From Desulfolutivibrio sulfodismutans DSM 3696 (GTDB taxonomy: Bacteria; Desulfobacterota; Desulfovibrionia; Desulfovibrionales; Desulfovibrionaceae): DNA of 64,000 bases. Positions 27,812-37,200 of the stretch are shown here, piece after piece. The stretch covers positions 744,001 to 808,000 of the forward strand of contig NZ_CP045504.1 in assembly GCF_013376455.1 (NCBI RefSeq), read 5' to 3'. The notes below the pieces were generated by a model that saw nothing but the letters and a program-made list of their open reading frames with translations, was not told the origin of the DNA and did no database searches. Both the position numbers and the translations under genes were made by a program. Within the stretch, counting starts at the first letter, position 1, and each line of letters begins with the position of its first letter.

Positions 27812-27839
27812 AACCCGCCCGGCCGTCGCCAGGCGGGTT
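27812..27839 (-). terminator. intrinsic terminator after the HU / small membrane protein genes
   Basis: An 8-bp stem AACCCGCC/GGCGGGTT followed on the minus strand by CTTTTTC. It lies 30 bases after the stop of the 62-residue membrane protein and just upstream of the rpsU promoter, separating the two operons. Confidence 0.88.
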
Positions 27840-27869
27840 GGAAAGCTGCCCCGGCCACATCGGCGGGAA

Positions 27870-28058
27870 TCAGTGATGGTGACCGGCCTCTTGGCAGGTG
27901 GCGTCCTTGAGGGACTTCAGGACGCAGTAGCCCACCCCGGAGCCGATGATGAGCAGTACCAGATAAAGCACGCTGAAAAAAATGAAATGGTCAGGCATCC
28001 ACCAGGGCAGATCCTGGGGCAGCGGACTCTGGACCGTTTCTCCGTGTATCATCCACAT
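27870..28058 (-). CDS. small single-span membrane protein
   Basis: A 62-residue protein: a short amphipathic start, one membrane helix ([24 protein letters not shown], about 24-47), then a short cytosolic tail ending CQEAGHHH. Cys and three terminal His could bind metal or haem, but this is a guess. ATG 28058 has GGGAG eight bases upstream. It starts 18 bases after the HU stop on the same strand and is followed by a terminator, so it is the second gene of an HU transcript. No recognised family. Confidence 0.7.
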   Translation of the reverse strand: MWMIHGETVQSPLPQDLPWWMPDHFIFFSVLYLVLLIIGSGVGYCVLKSLKDATCQEAGHHH

Positions 28059-28076
28059 GATGTTGGCTCCCACGAG

Positions 28077-28349
28077 TTATTGAATGGCGTCTTTGAGCAG
28101 CTTGCCGGGGCGAAACTTCACGACCTTGCTGGCCGGGATGTTGATCTCGGCGCCGGTGCGCGGGTTACGGCCGGTGCGGGCCTTGCGCTCGTCCACGGCA
28201 AAGGTGCCGAACCCGGTCAGGGTCAGTTTTCCGTCAGCAACAAGCGTGGCTTCCACGGACTCCAGAAAGGCGTTCAGCGCACGTTCAGCATTCGCCTTGG
28301 TCAGCCCGGTCTTTTCCGCGATTTTCACCACCAGATCAGCCTTGGTCAT
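28077..28349 (-). CDS. hup: DNA-binding protein HU
   Basis: A complete 90-residue HU/IHF family protein: helical dimer half (MTKADLVVKIAEKTGLTKAN), the DNA-contacting arm with GRNPRTGAEINIPA and the C-terminal VVKFRPGKLLKDAIQ. Dimeric nucleoid protein that bends DNA. The sequence is closer to HU than to IHF. ATG 28349 has GGAGGAGAGG upstream. A long leader of about 180-240 bases carries a hairpin at 28376-28394. Confidence 0.95.
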   Translation of the reverse strand: MTKADLVVKIAEKTGLTKANAERALNAFLESVEATLVADGKLTLTGFGTFAVDERKARTGRNPRTGAEINIPASKVVKFRPGKLLKDAIQ

Positions 28350-28375
28350 CGGTCCTCTCCTCCTCTTTTGGAATC

Positions 28376-28394
28376 GCCGACGGCATCCGTCGGC
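28376..28394 (-). promoter_or_regulatory. hairpin in the HU gene leader
   Basis: GCCGACGG and CCGTCGGC form a perfect 8-bp stem around three bases, 27 bases upstream of the HU ATG. No T-run follows, so it is not an intrinsic terminator; it may stabilise the leader or tune translation. Confidence 0.5.
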
Positions 28395-28536
28395 CTCTCA
28401 CGCGATTCGATCCCCTCTCCCACTCCTGAAAAAACATGTCATGACCGGCAAGGCCATACCCAGCGGCCCTTCAATCAGACCGCCAATTCCAACCTCTCCC
28501 CGGCGGAAATGACGTGACACGCGATGAGACAAAAAA

Positions 28537-28566
28537 ATCACAATCCATCGTCTGCGTAATTGGCAA
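28537..28566 (-). promoter_or_regulatory. candidate HU promoter
   Basis: Minus strand TTGCCA (28566-28561), 18-base spacer, TGTGAT (28542-28537). The surrounding DNA is AT-rich. A TTGACT at 28592-28597, overlapping the rsmA stop, has no good -10 partner. Confidence 0.3.
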
Positions 28567-28593
28567 GAGATGAACTCCATTTTCAACCCAAAG

Positions 28594-29433
28594 TCAAGAG
28601 GGCCCGTGGATTTTCAAGGTTTTCGCCAAAATCCGAAAAAAATCCGGCGAGAGTTCCTCCGGTCGACAAGAAGGTAAATAGCCATTCATTTCAAATATTT
28701 GAGAAATATCATCCGTCCACTGGGCCTTGAGGGTGTGGCGCAACTGCTTGCGGCGGTGGCTGAAACACCGTTTCAGAAAGGCCGCCAGCCCGGAAAGGCT
28801 CTCGGGACGCGGCCCGGAAGGCAAAGGATCAAGGCGTACCACGGCCGAATCCACCTTGGGCCGGGGACGAAAGACCGTGGGCGGCACCTTGAACAGATAG
28901 TCCACCGTCACGAAATTCCCCATCCAGGCCGTCAGCGCCCCATACTCCCCGGTTCCCGGCCGGGCGGCCATGCGCAGGGCCACCTCGTGCTGGACCATGA
29001 AGATGGCGTATTCGAAGGCATCCACCCCGGCGCACAGATCCCACACCAAGGGCGAGGCCACGTTGTACGGCAGATTCCCCACCATCTTGAGCCGGGGCAG
29101 GCTCGCCAGCCGCGCCCAGTCCAGGCGCAGGGCATCCATGGCCGCGACGCCCACCCCGGGGGCCCGGGCGGGCAAGGCCATGGCCAGGTCCGCATCCTTC
29201 TCCACGGCCAGGTAGCGGCCGGGTCCGGCCTTGGCGATCCATTCCGAAAGCGCCCCCCGGCCGGGACCGATCTCCAGGACCGTATCCTGCGGACCAATGT
29301 CCAGAGCGGCCACGATCTTGCGGGAAATATTCTGATCCACCAAAAAGTTCTGCCCCAGGCTGCGCTTGGGGGGAGCGGATTCGCCCGGCCCCCTCGGCCC
29401 GGGGACGGCGCTCCGCTTGTCACGACGGGCCAT
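28594..29433 (-). CDS. rsmA: 16S rRNA dimethyladenosine transferase RsmA (KsgA)
   Basis: A 279-residue enzyme that dimethylates two adjacent adenosines near the 3' end of 16S rRNA. Visible motifs: KRSLGQNFLVD, SAM-binding EIGPGRGAL, catalytic NLPYNV, and the C-terminal domain with VFRPRPKVDSAVVRL and CFSHRRKQLRHTL. ATG 29433 has GGGGAGG upstream. It overlaps the end of the upstream glycosyltransferase by 14 bases. Confidence 0.96.
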   Translation of the reverse strand: MARRDKRSAVPGPRGPGESAPPKRSLGQNFLVDQNISRKIVAALDIGPQDTVLEIGPGRGALSEWIAKAGPGRYLAVEKDADLAMALPARAPGVGVAAMDALRLDWARLASLPRLKMVGNLPYNVASPLVWDLCAGVDAFEYAIFMVQHEVALRMAARPGTGEYGALTAWMGNFVTVDYLFKVPPTVFRPRPKVDSAVVRLDPLPSGPRPESLSGLAAFLKRCFSHRRKQLRHTLKAQWTDDISQIFEMNGYLPSCRPEELSPDFFRILAKTLKIHGPS

Positions 29434-31162
29434 GATCCGCCTCCCCAGCCTGCCCACGGCCCGCATCCCGTATCGTCGCCGCATCCCCGGCGCGCTCCAA
29501 CAGATCATGCTTGAGCGCCCACAAGATGCAAAACGCGGCCCGCTCCTCATCCATATCCGGCGCGATCCCCATGAGTTTTCCCGCCAGTTCGGCGACCGGC
29601 AGGGGATTTCGGGCCAGCACGAGCAGCCGCTTGAGCGTCTCCATGTCGAAAAGGGCGTCCAGGGCCGGATAGATGACCGGGAAGTCCTGGCCCCGGTAGA
29701 CCGCCTGCCCGGCCCGGCTGGCCGCCACCGACTGGGCCGGGTCGAGGAGCGCCGACGGATGGCCGCGGAACACGCGACCGTAGGGAATATGCATGGGATG
29801 GGGCGTGCCGCGCAGGACGTCGCGATCCGGGACCGGTTCCCGCCGCAGATCCTCCCACAGGGAAAGATACCTGGACACCACATGGTCCCAGGAGAATTCC
29901 GCCTCGACCCGCCTGCGGCCATTGTGGCCCATCTGCCGCCGCAAGGCCGGGTCGTCCGCCAGATCGGCCAGGGCCCGGGCCAGTTGCGGCACGTCCACCA
30001 CGCACTGCTGGGCGCGTATCAGGTGGGCGTGGTTGTCGAAGCACAGGGGGGACAGGGCGTCCAGAAGCGGCGTGGCCGCCGGGCCCAGGGTGGGAACCAA
30101 AAGCCCCGTGCGGCCATGCGCCACGAGGTCGCGATAGCCGTCGAAGTCCGAGGCCGCCACCGGCAGCCCGCAGGCCATGGCCTCCAGGATCGACAGCCCG
30201 AAGGTCTCCTGGAGGTTGTCCACCGGGGACAAAAAGACGTCCGAGGCGGCGAAGATACGGCGTTTCCGGGCCTCGTCCGGACGGGGAAACAGGCGGAAGG
30301 ACAGCCCGACGCCAGCGGCCAAGTCCGTAAGGGCCTTTGTGAAGGCCTCCCCGCCCTCTTCCGTCCATCCGGCCATGACCAGGCACGGCGGCGCGCCTGC
30401 GTTCGTGCGGCGATGCTCCGCCAAAAGCCGCTGAAAGGCCCGGAGGACCGGCAGGGGATCGAGCTTGGAGCTGTGGGAGATGCGGGCGAAGATCAAAAAA
30501 ACCGTGGCGTCGGGGGGAATGCCCAGCATCTCCCGGGCCTCACGGCGGGCCTGGTCCGTGGCCACGGCAAATGACGCCACATCCACCCCAAGGGGCAGGC
30601 GCACGACCCGGGGCCGCCCCGCTTCGGGCGCGACGAGAGCCCCCGGCTGGGGGTATCCCTGCGACAGATAGGCATAAAACTGCAAAACGGCGTCTACGGC
30701 GGCCCGGGAGGTGGCCACCACCGCGTCCCTGGCCGTGGCCCCCGGCCACAGGTGCAGGAGGAAATCCCGGCCGTAGGCGGCATAGCTCAAGGAATGGGTG
30801 ACCGAGGTGATGGGGAAGATGTCCCGGGAGACGAGGTTGCGCAGCCGGGCCAGATGGGCCGGGTAGTTGATGCAGTCCGAGAGGTGGAAGGCGAAATAGT
30901 CGTTGTGGCGCAGGCCTGCGGGAAGATCCAGGCGCGTCAAGAATTTGAATTTTCCCCGCCGCGCGAGGCCGGGCCGCCTGTCGCCCAGCATCCTGGCCTG
31001 CTCGTCGCGGTCCTTGGGCGAGGCCAGATAGAAATGGTAGGCGTCGAAGGGGTCGGCGTCCAACAGGGCGTCGAGGAACCCGGCATTGGCCGCCTTGCGG
31101 CCCAGGGCGTCGCCGGATTCCAGAAAAGGGTCGAGGGTTCCCCACAGGCGCGGTTCGGGCAT
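29420..31162 (-). CDS. glycosyltransferase family 4-like protein
   Basis: A 580-residue cytosolic protein with a GT-B fold. The N-terminal half accepts a sugar acceptor (SVTHSLSYAAYGRDFLLHL); the donor-binding half has FLIFARISHSSKLDPLPVLRA, the E-x7-E motif region QETFGLSILEAMACGLPVAASDFDGYRD, and a helical C-terminal extension of about 130 residues not typical of the family. ATG 31162 chosen over a GTG three codons upstream. Followed by rsmA with a 14-base overlap. Acceptor and pathway unknown. Confidence 0.85.
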   Translation of the reverse strand: MPEPRLWGTLDPFLESGDALGRKAANAGFLDALLDADPFDAYHFYLASPKDRDEQARMLGDRRPGLARRGKFKFLTRLDLPAGLRHNDYFAFHLSDCINYPAHLARLRNLVSRDIFPITSVTHSLSYAAYGRDFLLHLWPGATARDAVVATSRAAVDAVLQFYAYLSQGYPQPGALVAPEAGRPRVVRLPLGVDVASFAVATDQARREAREMLGIPPDATVFLIFARISHSSKLDPLPVLRAFQRLLAEHRRTNAGAPPCLVMAGWTEEGGEAFTKALTDLAAGVGLSFRLFPRPDEARKRRIFAASDVFLSPVDNLQETFGLSILEAMACGLPVAASDFDGYRDLVAHGRTGLLVPTLGPAATPLLDALSPLCFDNHAHLIRAQQCVVDVPQLARALADLADDPALRRQMGHNGRRRVEAEFSWDHVVSRYLSLWEDLRREPVPDRDVLRGTPHPMHIPYGRVFRGHPSALLDPAQSVAASRAGQAVYRGQDFPVIYPALDALFDMETLKRLLVLARNPLPVAELAGKLMGIAPDMDEERAAFCILWALKHDLLERAGDAATIRDAGRGQAGEADHGPS

Positions 31163-31333
31163 GGACCCCACAAGCCACGAAACCCGTGGGATGTCAATTG
31201 CGCGTCGGCGTGCGGCCCTCCCGGGGCGAAATATCTCCCGATTTCCCAGGCGGCGCAGGGCCGTTTCGGCCTATGGCCTTGATATTGCATTACCTGGCCT
31301 GAAATCGCGAGAGCTCCAGTACGGAGGTATGTC

Positions 31334-32821
31334 ATGAAGCGCGGAAGCAGGCCGGAACTGGTCTGGGGTATAGGTTTATCCGAACAGGTCGAGGGGGAAA
31401 TCCTTGCCGCCCTGGGACCGGGATATCATCTGCGCAACTGGTCCGACGAGACCTTGCCCAAGGAACGGGACATCGCCCGATGCAATCCGCTGGTGATCTG
31501 GATCACCCGCAAGGCGTGGACGGACATGCCCGACGACGTACGCCGCAGGCTTCGGGAATGGGATCTTCCCCAGCGTGTGCTGCTCGTCGAGGACGGGAAG
31601 TCCGTGTCGGACTTTGAAGACGTGGTGGAAAACGGCTTTTTGTCCGCCGTGTCCCTGCCCTTGACCACCAAAAAGATCCGCGACGTGATCTTCCGGGCCA
31701 AGGAGGTCAAAAGCCTCTATGACGACATCTTCCGCATGACCCGGGAAATCATGTTGGAACGGGAGCTTCTGGCCCGCAAGACCGACCTCATCCTCTTCCT
31801 GAACCAGATCCTCACCCGGGCCTCGGAATCCCTCGACCCTACGGTGATCCTGACCCAGGCCAGGGACGATCTGGGCCTTTTGCTGCCCATCAAGGCGCTC
31901 ATGTCCGCCTTCTGGCAGGCCGACGACAACGGCGTGATCGAGTCCGAATTTTTCCTGGAACCGGACATGGATGCCGAAGCCGAAGAGGCCTGGACCGGAT
32001 ATCTTCTGGAAAACGTCCACCGCCTGACCCAGCGCCCCGTGGCCGGATACCAGGTGGCCTATCTCGGGGCCGGGGAATCCCGGACCGATACCCCCGACTA
32101 CACCTTAAACGCCAACGGCGTGCTGCTTCTGCCGCTCAAAACCGCCGGGCATGTCTTCGGATGCCTGGCCATCTCCCGGGGCGCCGGACACCCCATGGGC
32201 AAGGACGAGGTCCAGGCCCTGTATGCCGCCGTCAATCATTTGTCGCTGGCGTTGCGCAACGCCGCCCTTTTCAGCGAGGTCAAGACCAAGGCCGACCATG
32301 ACGGCCTGACCCGCATCCACAACCGCCGGGCCTTTGACGAACGCCTGGTGGAGGAGCTCAAGCGCCACCAGCGGTACAGCAGCCACCTGAGCCTTTTGAT
32401 GCTCGACCTGGACCATTTCAAGCAGATCAACGACCAGCACAGCCACCAGGCCGGCGACCTGGTGTTGCGCGAGATCGGCCGCGTGCTGCAAGACGCCCTG
32501 CGCAGCACGGATTTCGGGGCTCGGTACGGCGGCGAGGAATTTGTGGTCATCCTGCCCCAGACCTCCGAGGATCAGGCCTGGATACTGGCCGAGCGCCTGC
32601 GCCGGGCCATCGCCACGGTGCAGTTCGCCTTCGAAGGCCGGGAATTCCAGGTGACCGCCTCCATCGGGGTGGCCACGCTCAAGCCCGGGGCACTCAACAA
32701 GCGCATGGATCTGTTGCGGCAGGCGGACCAGGCCTTGTACCAGGCCAAGTCCAGCGGCCGGAACATGGTCTGCGTGTCCGGCGGACATGACGAGCCCAAG
32801 GCTGCGGCCCAGGCCTCCTAG
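31334..32821 (+). CDS. GGDEF-domain diguanylate cyclase with GAF-like sensor
   Basis: A 495-residue soluble protein: an N-terminal receiver-like region without an obvious acceptor Asp (1-125), a coiled stretch, a GAF-like domain (about 150-320), and a GGDEF domain (about 325-485) with active-site GGEEF (399-403) and an inhibitory I-site RSTD (390-393) exactly five residues before it. It should make c-di-GMP and be product-inhibited. The ATG at 31334 has GGAGG five bases upstream. Transcribed divergently from the glycosyltransferase and not in an operon. Confidence 0.92.
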   Translation: MKRGSRPELVWGIGLSEQVEGEILAALGPGYHLRNWSDETLPKERDIARCNPLVIWITRKAWTDMPDDVRRRLREWDLPQRVLLVEDGKSVSDFEDVVENGFLSAVSLPLTTKKIRDVIFRAKEVKSLYDDIFRMTREIMLERELLARKTDLILFLNQILTRASESLDPTVILTQARDDLGLLLPIKALMSAFWQADDNGVIESEFFLEPDMDAEAEEAWTGYLLENVHRLTQRPVAGYQVAYLGAGESRTDTPDYTLNANGVLLLPLKTAGHVFGCLAISRGAGHPMGKDEVQALYAAVNHLSLALRNAALFSEVKTKADHDGLTRIHNRRAFDERLVEELKRHQRYSSHLSLLMLDLDHFKQINDQHSHQAGDLVLREIGRVLQDALRSTDFGARYGGEEFVVILPQTSEDQAWILAERLRRAIATVQFAFEGREFQVTASIGVATLKPGALNKRMDLLRQADQALYQAKSSGRNMVCVSGGHDEPKAAAQAS

Positions 32822-32965
32822 GGGGCGGCCTGTGGGCCATGCGCCATCCTTGTTCCGGGAAAAAGCGCCATGTCGGCGTGTTGCATCCGAAACACGGACG
32901 TTGCCCGGCCCCGATGCGGCACACGGCGGGATGGTCAGGCCCGATTGATCCGGCCGGGATTTGCC

Positions 32966-32994
32966 TTGACAATTCCCCTGCCCTGAACTAATAA
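32966..32994 (+). promoter_or_regulatory. sigma-70 promoter of tRNA-Arg
   Basis: TTGACA (32966-32971), 17-base spacer, TAATAA (32989-32994) ending ten bases before the tRNA 5' end. A strong consensus promoter. Confidence 0.85.
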
Positions 32995-33004
32995 TCTCTG
33001 TTTC

Positions 33005-33081
<77 letters not shown>

Positions 33082-33090
33082 TAAAAAATC

Positions 33091-33118
33091 AGGGGCTTGG
33101 AAGCGATTCCAGGCCCCT
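33091..33118 (+). terminator. intrinsic terminator after tRNA-Arg
   Basis: Stem AGGGGCTTGG/CCAGGCCCCT (one G-U pair) with an 8-base loop, followed by TTGTTTTGGTTT. Confidence 0.88.
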
Positions 33119-33223
33119 TTGTTTTGGTTTGGGTATTTCTTACGGAGGAGTATAAAACGGAAACGTCTGATCACTGCTCTGCAGGTAGAAGCATTTCCGG
33201 ATGAATATTTCCTCCGCACACTA

Positions 33224-33484
33224 TTACTCATTCTCAACAATCTTAATACATGCGATATTTGAAAGAGGTATAAAAATGTTTGGCAATGTAATCCCGACAT
33301 TGCTAACCTTAACTAACGACACTTTGTCTTCTCTATATTCAATATCATGAACTAATGATATTTCTAATATTTCTGTTTCTCTTTCTACAATGACACCTAA
33401 ATTTTCATATAACGATTCTTTATATATCTCTCTTGTTTCTTCAGAGTCGTCATCCTCTGCCCAGAGAACATTAATCCTTCTCAT
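33224..33484 (-). CDS. 86-residue orphan protein in AT-rich islet
   Basis: An 86-residue acidic protein in DNA much richer in AT than all neighbours. ATG 33484 follows GAAGGGGGA at good spacing. The start, NVLWAEDDDSEETREIYKES, looks like the first beta strand and acidic pocket of a receiver domain, but the rest (IPLSNIACIKIVE) does not continue that fold and no phospho-acceptor Asp is visible. It may be a truncated or remodelled receiver, or an unrelated small protein. Base composition and position behind a tRNA suggest horizontal acquisition. No function assigned. Confidence 0.5.
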   Translation of the reverse strand: MRRINVLWAEDDDSEETREIYKESLYENLGVIVERETEILEISLVHDIEYREDKVSLVKVSNVGITLPNIFIPLSNIACIKIVENE

Positions 33485-33568
33485 AAATCCCCCTTCGAAT
33501 TTATTAATTCGTAAAACATATTCAAATCCGTACTCAATATCCTAGAAAGACATCCTGTTGACTGTAAG

Positions 33569-33853
33569 TCAACAGTGATCACTCGACTCGCTGCAGCGAC
33601 GCGCCACCTTATTGGCAACCCTCCCCGGCCCCCGCAACACACGACGCACCACATCAGGTTCACGGTCGATGACCAGCAGATAGGCCCGGGCTGGTCCTTC
33701 CGGCGTTCGCGTCTGTTGTTCCCAATGCCGAAGTGTGGCCAGCTTGAAGCCAAACGTCCGAGCAAAATCCATCTGCGTCATCTGAAGCTGTTTGCGGATG
33801 CTTCGTACGTCCACCGTGGCCGGAATGTGGACGGCGTAGTCCTGGCTTGGCAT
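33569..33853 (-). CDS. HTH antitoxin-like protein (HigA/NadS type), probably eroded
   Basis: A 94-residue frame from the ATG at 33853 (GGGGTGAG just upstream) carrying an Xre-type HTH with the hallmarks of HigA-2/NadS antitoxins: VDVRSIRKQLQMTQMDFARTF, TLRHWEQ, RTPEGPARAYLLVIDREP. The usual N-terminal segment (consensus about G-AREALA-RGE) lies upstream but broken: REALA is in a different frame from the HTH, as if a base were lost and another gained within about 20 bases, and no ATG opens the upstream part. The tail after RRVL is about 20 residues longer than usual. No intact toxin gene is next to it. A decayed toxin-antitoxin remnant is the likely reading. Confidence 0.6.
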   Translation of the reverse strand: MPSQDYAVHIPATVDVRSIRKQLQMTQMDFARTFGFKLATLRHWEQQTRTPEGPARAYLLVIDREPDVVRRVLRGPGRVANKVARRCSESSDHC

Positions 33854-34126
33854 CTCACCCCGGTATGGCAAGGGCCTCGCGCGCCCGTGCAGAATGCGGC
33901 TCCCATCTTCGATGTGTGGTTCCCTGCGGTATTCCTGAACGATCCGAGAAATTCTCCGCTGCCATACGCAGCCAATATCCGCCAAGATAACGAGCGGTGA
34001 GGACTTCCATCAAGTGAATATTTCTTATCGCTCCCTCGTACACTAACGGCCCTCCCGGTTCTGGCTTCCGATTCAGTGACTATTCCACTGGCGCAAAAAA
34101 TCAAGCCGCAATGCGCACCAAACGAA
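33854..34126. other. gap between HTH remnant and ppsA terminator
   Basis: About 270 bases with short frames only. On the minus strand RIVQEYRRE, in frame with the HTH gene, could be the last helix of a RelE/HigB-like toxin, but the rest of a toxin is not found. No integrase, IS or repeat of the tRNA end is visible. Confidence 0.4.
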
Positions 34127-34186
34127 AAATCCCCGCCGAAGCGGGGATTTCTCATATATCCTAGGGGGCGGCCCGCAGGCCGCCCC
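34127..34186 (-). terminator. tandem hairpins terminating ppsA
   Basis: Two hairpins follow the ppsA stop on the minus strand: a 9-bp stem GGGGCGGCC/GGCCGCCCC (34165-34186), then AAATCCCCGC/GCGGGGATTT with a TTCG loop (34127-34150) followed by TTCGTTT. The second is a typical intrinsic terminator. Confidence 0.9.
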
Positions 34187-34210
34187 GGTCGTCAGAGGCA
34201 GGGCCGCGCC

Positions 34211-37200
34211 CTACCATTTCTTCTTGCGCTGGGCCTCCAGGGCCTTTTCCTGCTCCTCGTAGGACGAGAACCCGGCCTGGCGCAGGGCGTCGAACACCGT
34301 GCTCTCCCAGTCCCAGTCGGAATAGATCACCGGCTTGTGGAAAAGCCTGCGGAAGCTCTCCATCTCCTGGCGGTAGAACCCGGCCTTCTGGGTGTCCAGG
34401 TTGTCGCGCAACTGTTCGGCGAATCGCGACATCTCCCCCTCGTACCAGTCCCTGAGGTCGTGCCCGGTCTTGTATTTCTTGAGGATGTGGTCGTACTTGT
34501 GCTCGGCCAGAAGCTGGCGCAGGCGGTTGACATGCTGGATGCTCAGCCAGTCGCCGAGCTTGGAGACAGGTAGATGTTCGGCCTCGACAGAGGCCATGTC
34601 CAGCTTGGTCTGATAATAGGTGTCGGGCACGACCGAGGCGGACACGATGCCCGCGATGGCCACCAGCCCCCGCAGGATCACGCTGTTGGACACGCCCTGG
34701 CCGCAGAACCCCACCTTCTTGCCGTACTTCTGGCCGGTGAAGATGGTCACCAGAAGCGCCCAAACCACGGCCGGGTCTTCCTCGTCGTAGATGTGGCGCA
34801 GGGAGGGGTTGTCGCGATCCGTGGCCAGGACCATCTGGGTCATGTCGTTGGAGCCGATGGAGAAGCCGTCGAACTCCTGGATGTACTGCTTGGCCAGGAT
34901 GGCGTTGCTCGGTATCTCGGACATGAGCATGATCTTCAAGCCGTCGCGGCCGGAAACGAGCTTATGCACCCGCTCCAGGTAGCGCTTCATGCTGCGGGCC
35001 TCTTCCATGGTGCGCACGAACGGCAGCATGATCTGGAGGTTCTTGCCCCCGAAGATGCCCCGGGCCAGCTTGAAGGACTCGATCTCCCAGTCGTGGATGT
35101 TGCGGGAGACGCCCCGGTAGCCGAGCATGGGGTTGTCCTCGAAGCCCTCAAACAGCATGCCGCCCAGGAGGTTGCGGTATTCGTTCGATTTGAAATCCGT
35201 GGTGCGGTAGATGATGTCCTTGCCGTGGAAGGCCATGGCGAAAAGCCCCAGGCCCTGGGACAGGGTCTGGACGTAGAGCTCCTTGCCGGAACGGAAGCCG
35301 CGCGAAAAAAGCTGCCGCTTGATCTTGTCCGGCAGGGCCGCCAGATCCTCGATCTCGGAATTGATGCCCACCTGCCGGGCCACCTCGCGGCGCACGGCGT
35401 GGATGCGCTCCAGGGTCTCCACGATGAGCGGCTCGTCTTTCACCGCCTCCACGCGCTGGGAAACGAGGTGCTTGACCTCATAGCGGCGCTTGACCGCGTC
35501 GGGGTCGTTGGATTTCTCCTGAAGCTCGTCCCAGTAGCCCAGGATCACGGCCACATGGGTCTCCAGGTCGCGGGAGGTCTTGATCACGTCCAGACGGCGC
35601 GCGGCCAGCTCCAGATGCTCGTCGAGCTTTTTGTCCAGCTCGCGAATCTTGCGGTGGATGGCCAACACCGCGTCCGCGCCCTTGGGACCGGCCTGCTCCT
35701 CGGCCAGACGGTCGAGTTCGCCGGAGAGTCCGGTCACAAGGCCCACGTACTTGCGCAGGTTGACGTCCACGGAGATGTAGCCGCCCGCCAACTGCTCACG
35801 CACGATCTTGCTGAGCCTGGCGTCCAGTTCCTTGAGCTTGTGGTCGACCAGATGGGGCAACGTGCCGTTGTCGTAGGCCTCCAGCGCCGAGGGATGCACG
35901 CCGATGTTGCCCAGCATGAACTCCGCCCGCAACAGCCCGACCTCGAAATCGGAAACGTCGCGCAACCGGGACAGGAAAAGGGCCTGGCCCACGTCGGCCA
36001 GAATCAGGCCGACCTTGGTCTTGGTGTCGGGCAGCTTGGAGAGGTCCATCTCGCCGCCCACCTCCACCAGGGGGATGATCCCCCGGTAGACCAGCCCGCG
36101 CGAGCCGTCCACGGTCACTTCCTGGCCGTCCAGGGCGCGCAGGGTCTCGGGGCGCTGGATGCCGATGACCGCCGGGATGCCGAGCTCCCGGGAGGTGATG
36201 GCCGCGTGGCTGGTGTCGCCGCCCACGTCGGCCAGGATGGCCGAGGCGATGCGCATGCCCGGCACCATGTCCGGGTCCGTGCGCTCGGCGGCCAGGATGT
36301 CGCCCTTGGCCACCTTGTTGAGCTCAAGCGCCGAACGCAGGAAACGCACCGTGCCCTGCCCGGCCCCGCGCGAGGCCCCGTTGCCTTCGAGGATGACCTC
36401 GGCCCCGGCCAGGGCCTTTTTCTTCACCTCCATGCGGCGCATGAAGATGGTTTGCGGATGCAGCTCGAATTCTTCGTTCCAGCGGGTCTCGGGACGGGCC
36501 TGCACGAACCACAGCCGGTCGGACTGGTCGATGCAGAACTCCGTGTCCATGATGATGCCTTCGTAGGCCCGGCTGATGTTGCGCACCCCCCGGGCGACCT
36601 CCTCGGCCTGGGCCAGGGACAGGGCCCAGCGGTAGGCCTCCACGTCCGGAACCTTGACAATCTTGGTGCCGCCGCCTTCCTCGTAGACGATCTTTTTGTC
36701 CTTGTAGCCCATGTAGCGGACCACGACTTCCGAGGCGTCGTCGCGCTGAAACACGTACATCTTGTCCGGGGTGACCATGCCGCCCACCACGGCCTCGCCC
36801 AGGCCGTAGCTGGCGTCGATGGACACCAGATCCCGGCGCGACGTGCCCCGGCAGCCCGTGGCCGTGTCCGCGGAAAAGGCCGTGCCGGAGATGACGGGGT
36901 TGATCATGCGCATGAGGCAGACGGACAGGGAGGTGTTCTCGATAGCCCACTCTTTCTTGGCCTTCTCGGCGATGGACGGATCGCCGGTCTGTTCGGCCAG
37001 GGACACGGCGTCGAGGATGGCCTCGCGGCGGTAGGTCATGGAGCGCAGATTGTAGGCCGAGGCGCAGTCCCACTGGTAGGCGTCGACCACGTTTTGCGCG
37101 CCCACGATGTTTAAGTAGGTGTCCTGAAGCCCGGCGAAGGCCTTTTTGCGGCTGTCCTCGCCTGCGGCCGAGGACCGCACGGCCACCGGGACGTCTTCCA

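Noticed and set aside
33082-34126. attachment site (repeat of the tRNA-Arg 3' end)
   Set aside because: No second copy of the tRNA 3' segment or integrase was found in the islet.
34574-37114. 846-codon open frame on the plus strand
   Set aside because: Antisense to ppsA, which has clear motifs throughout; the antisense product has none.
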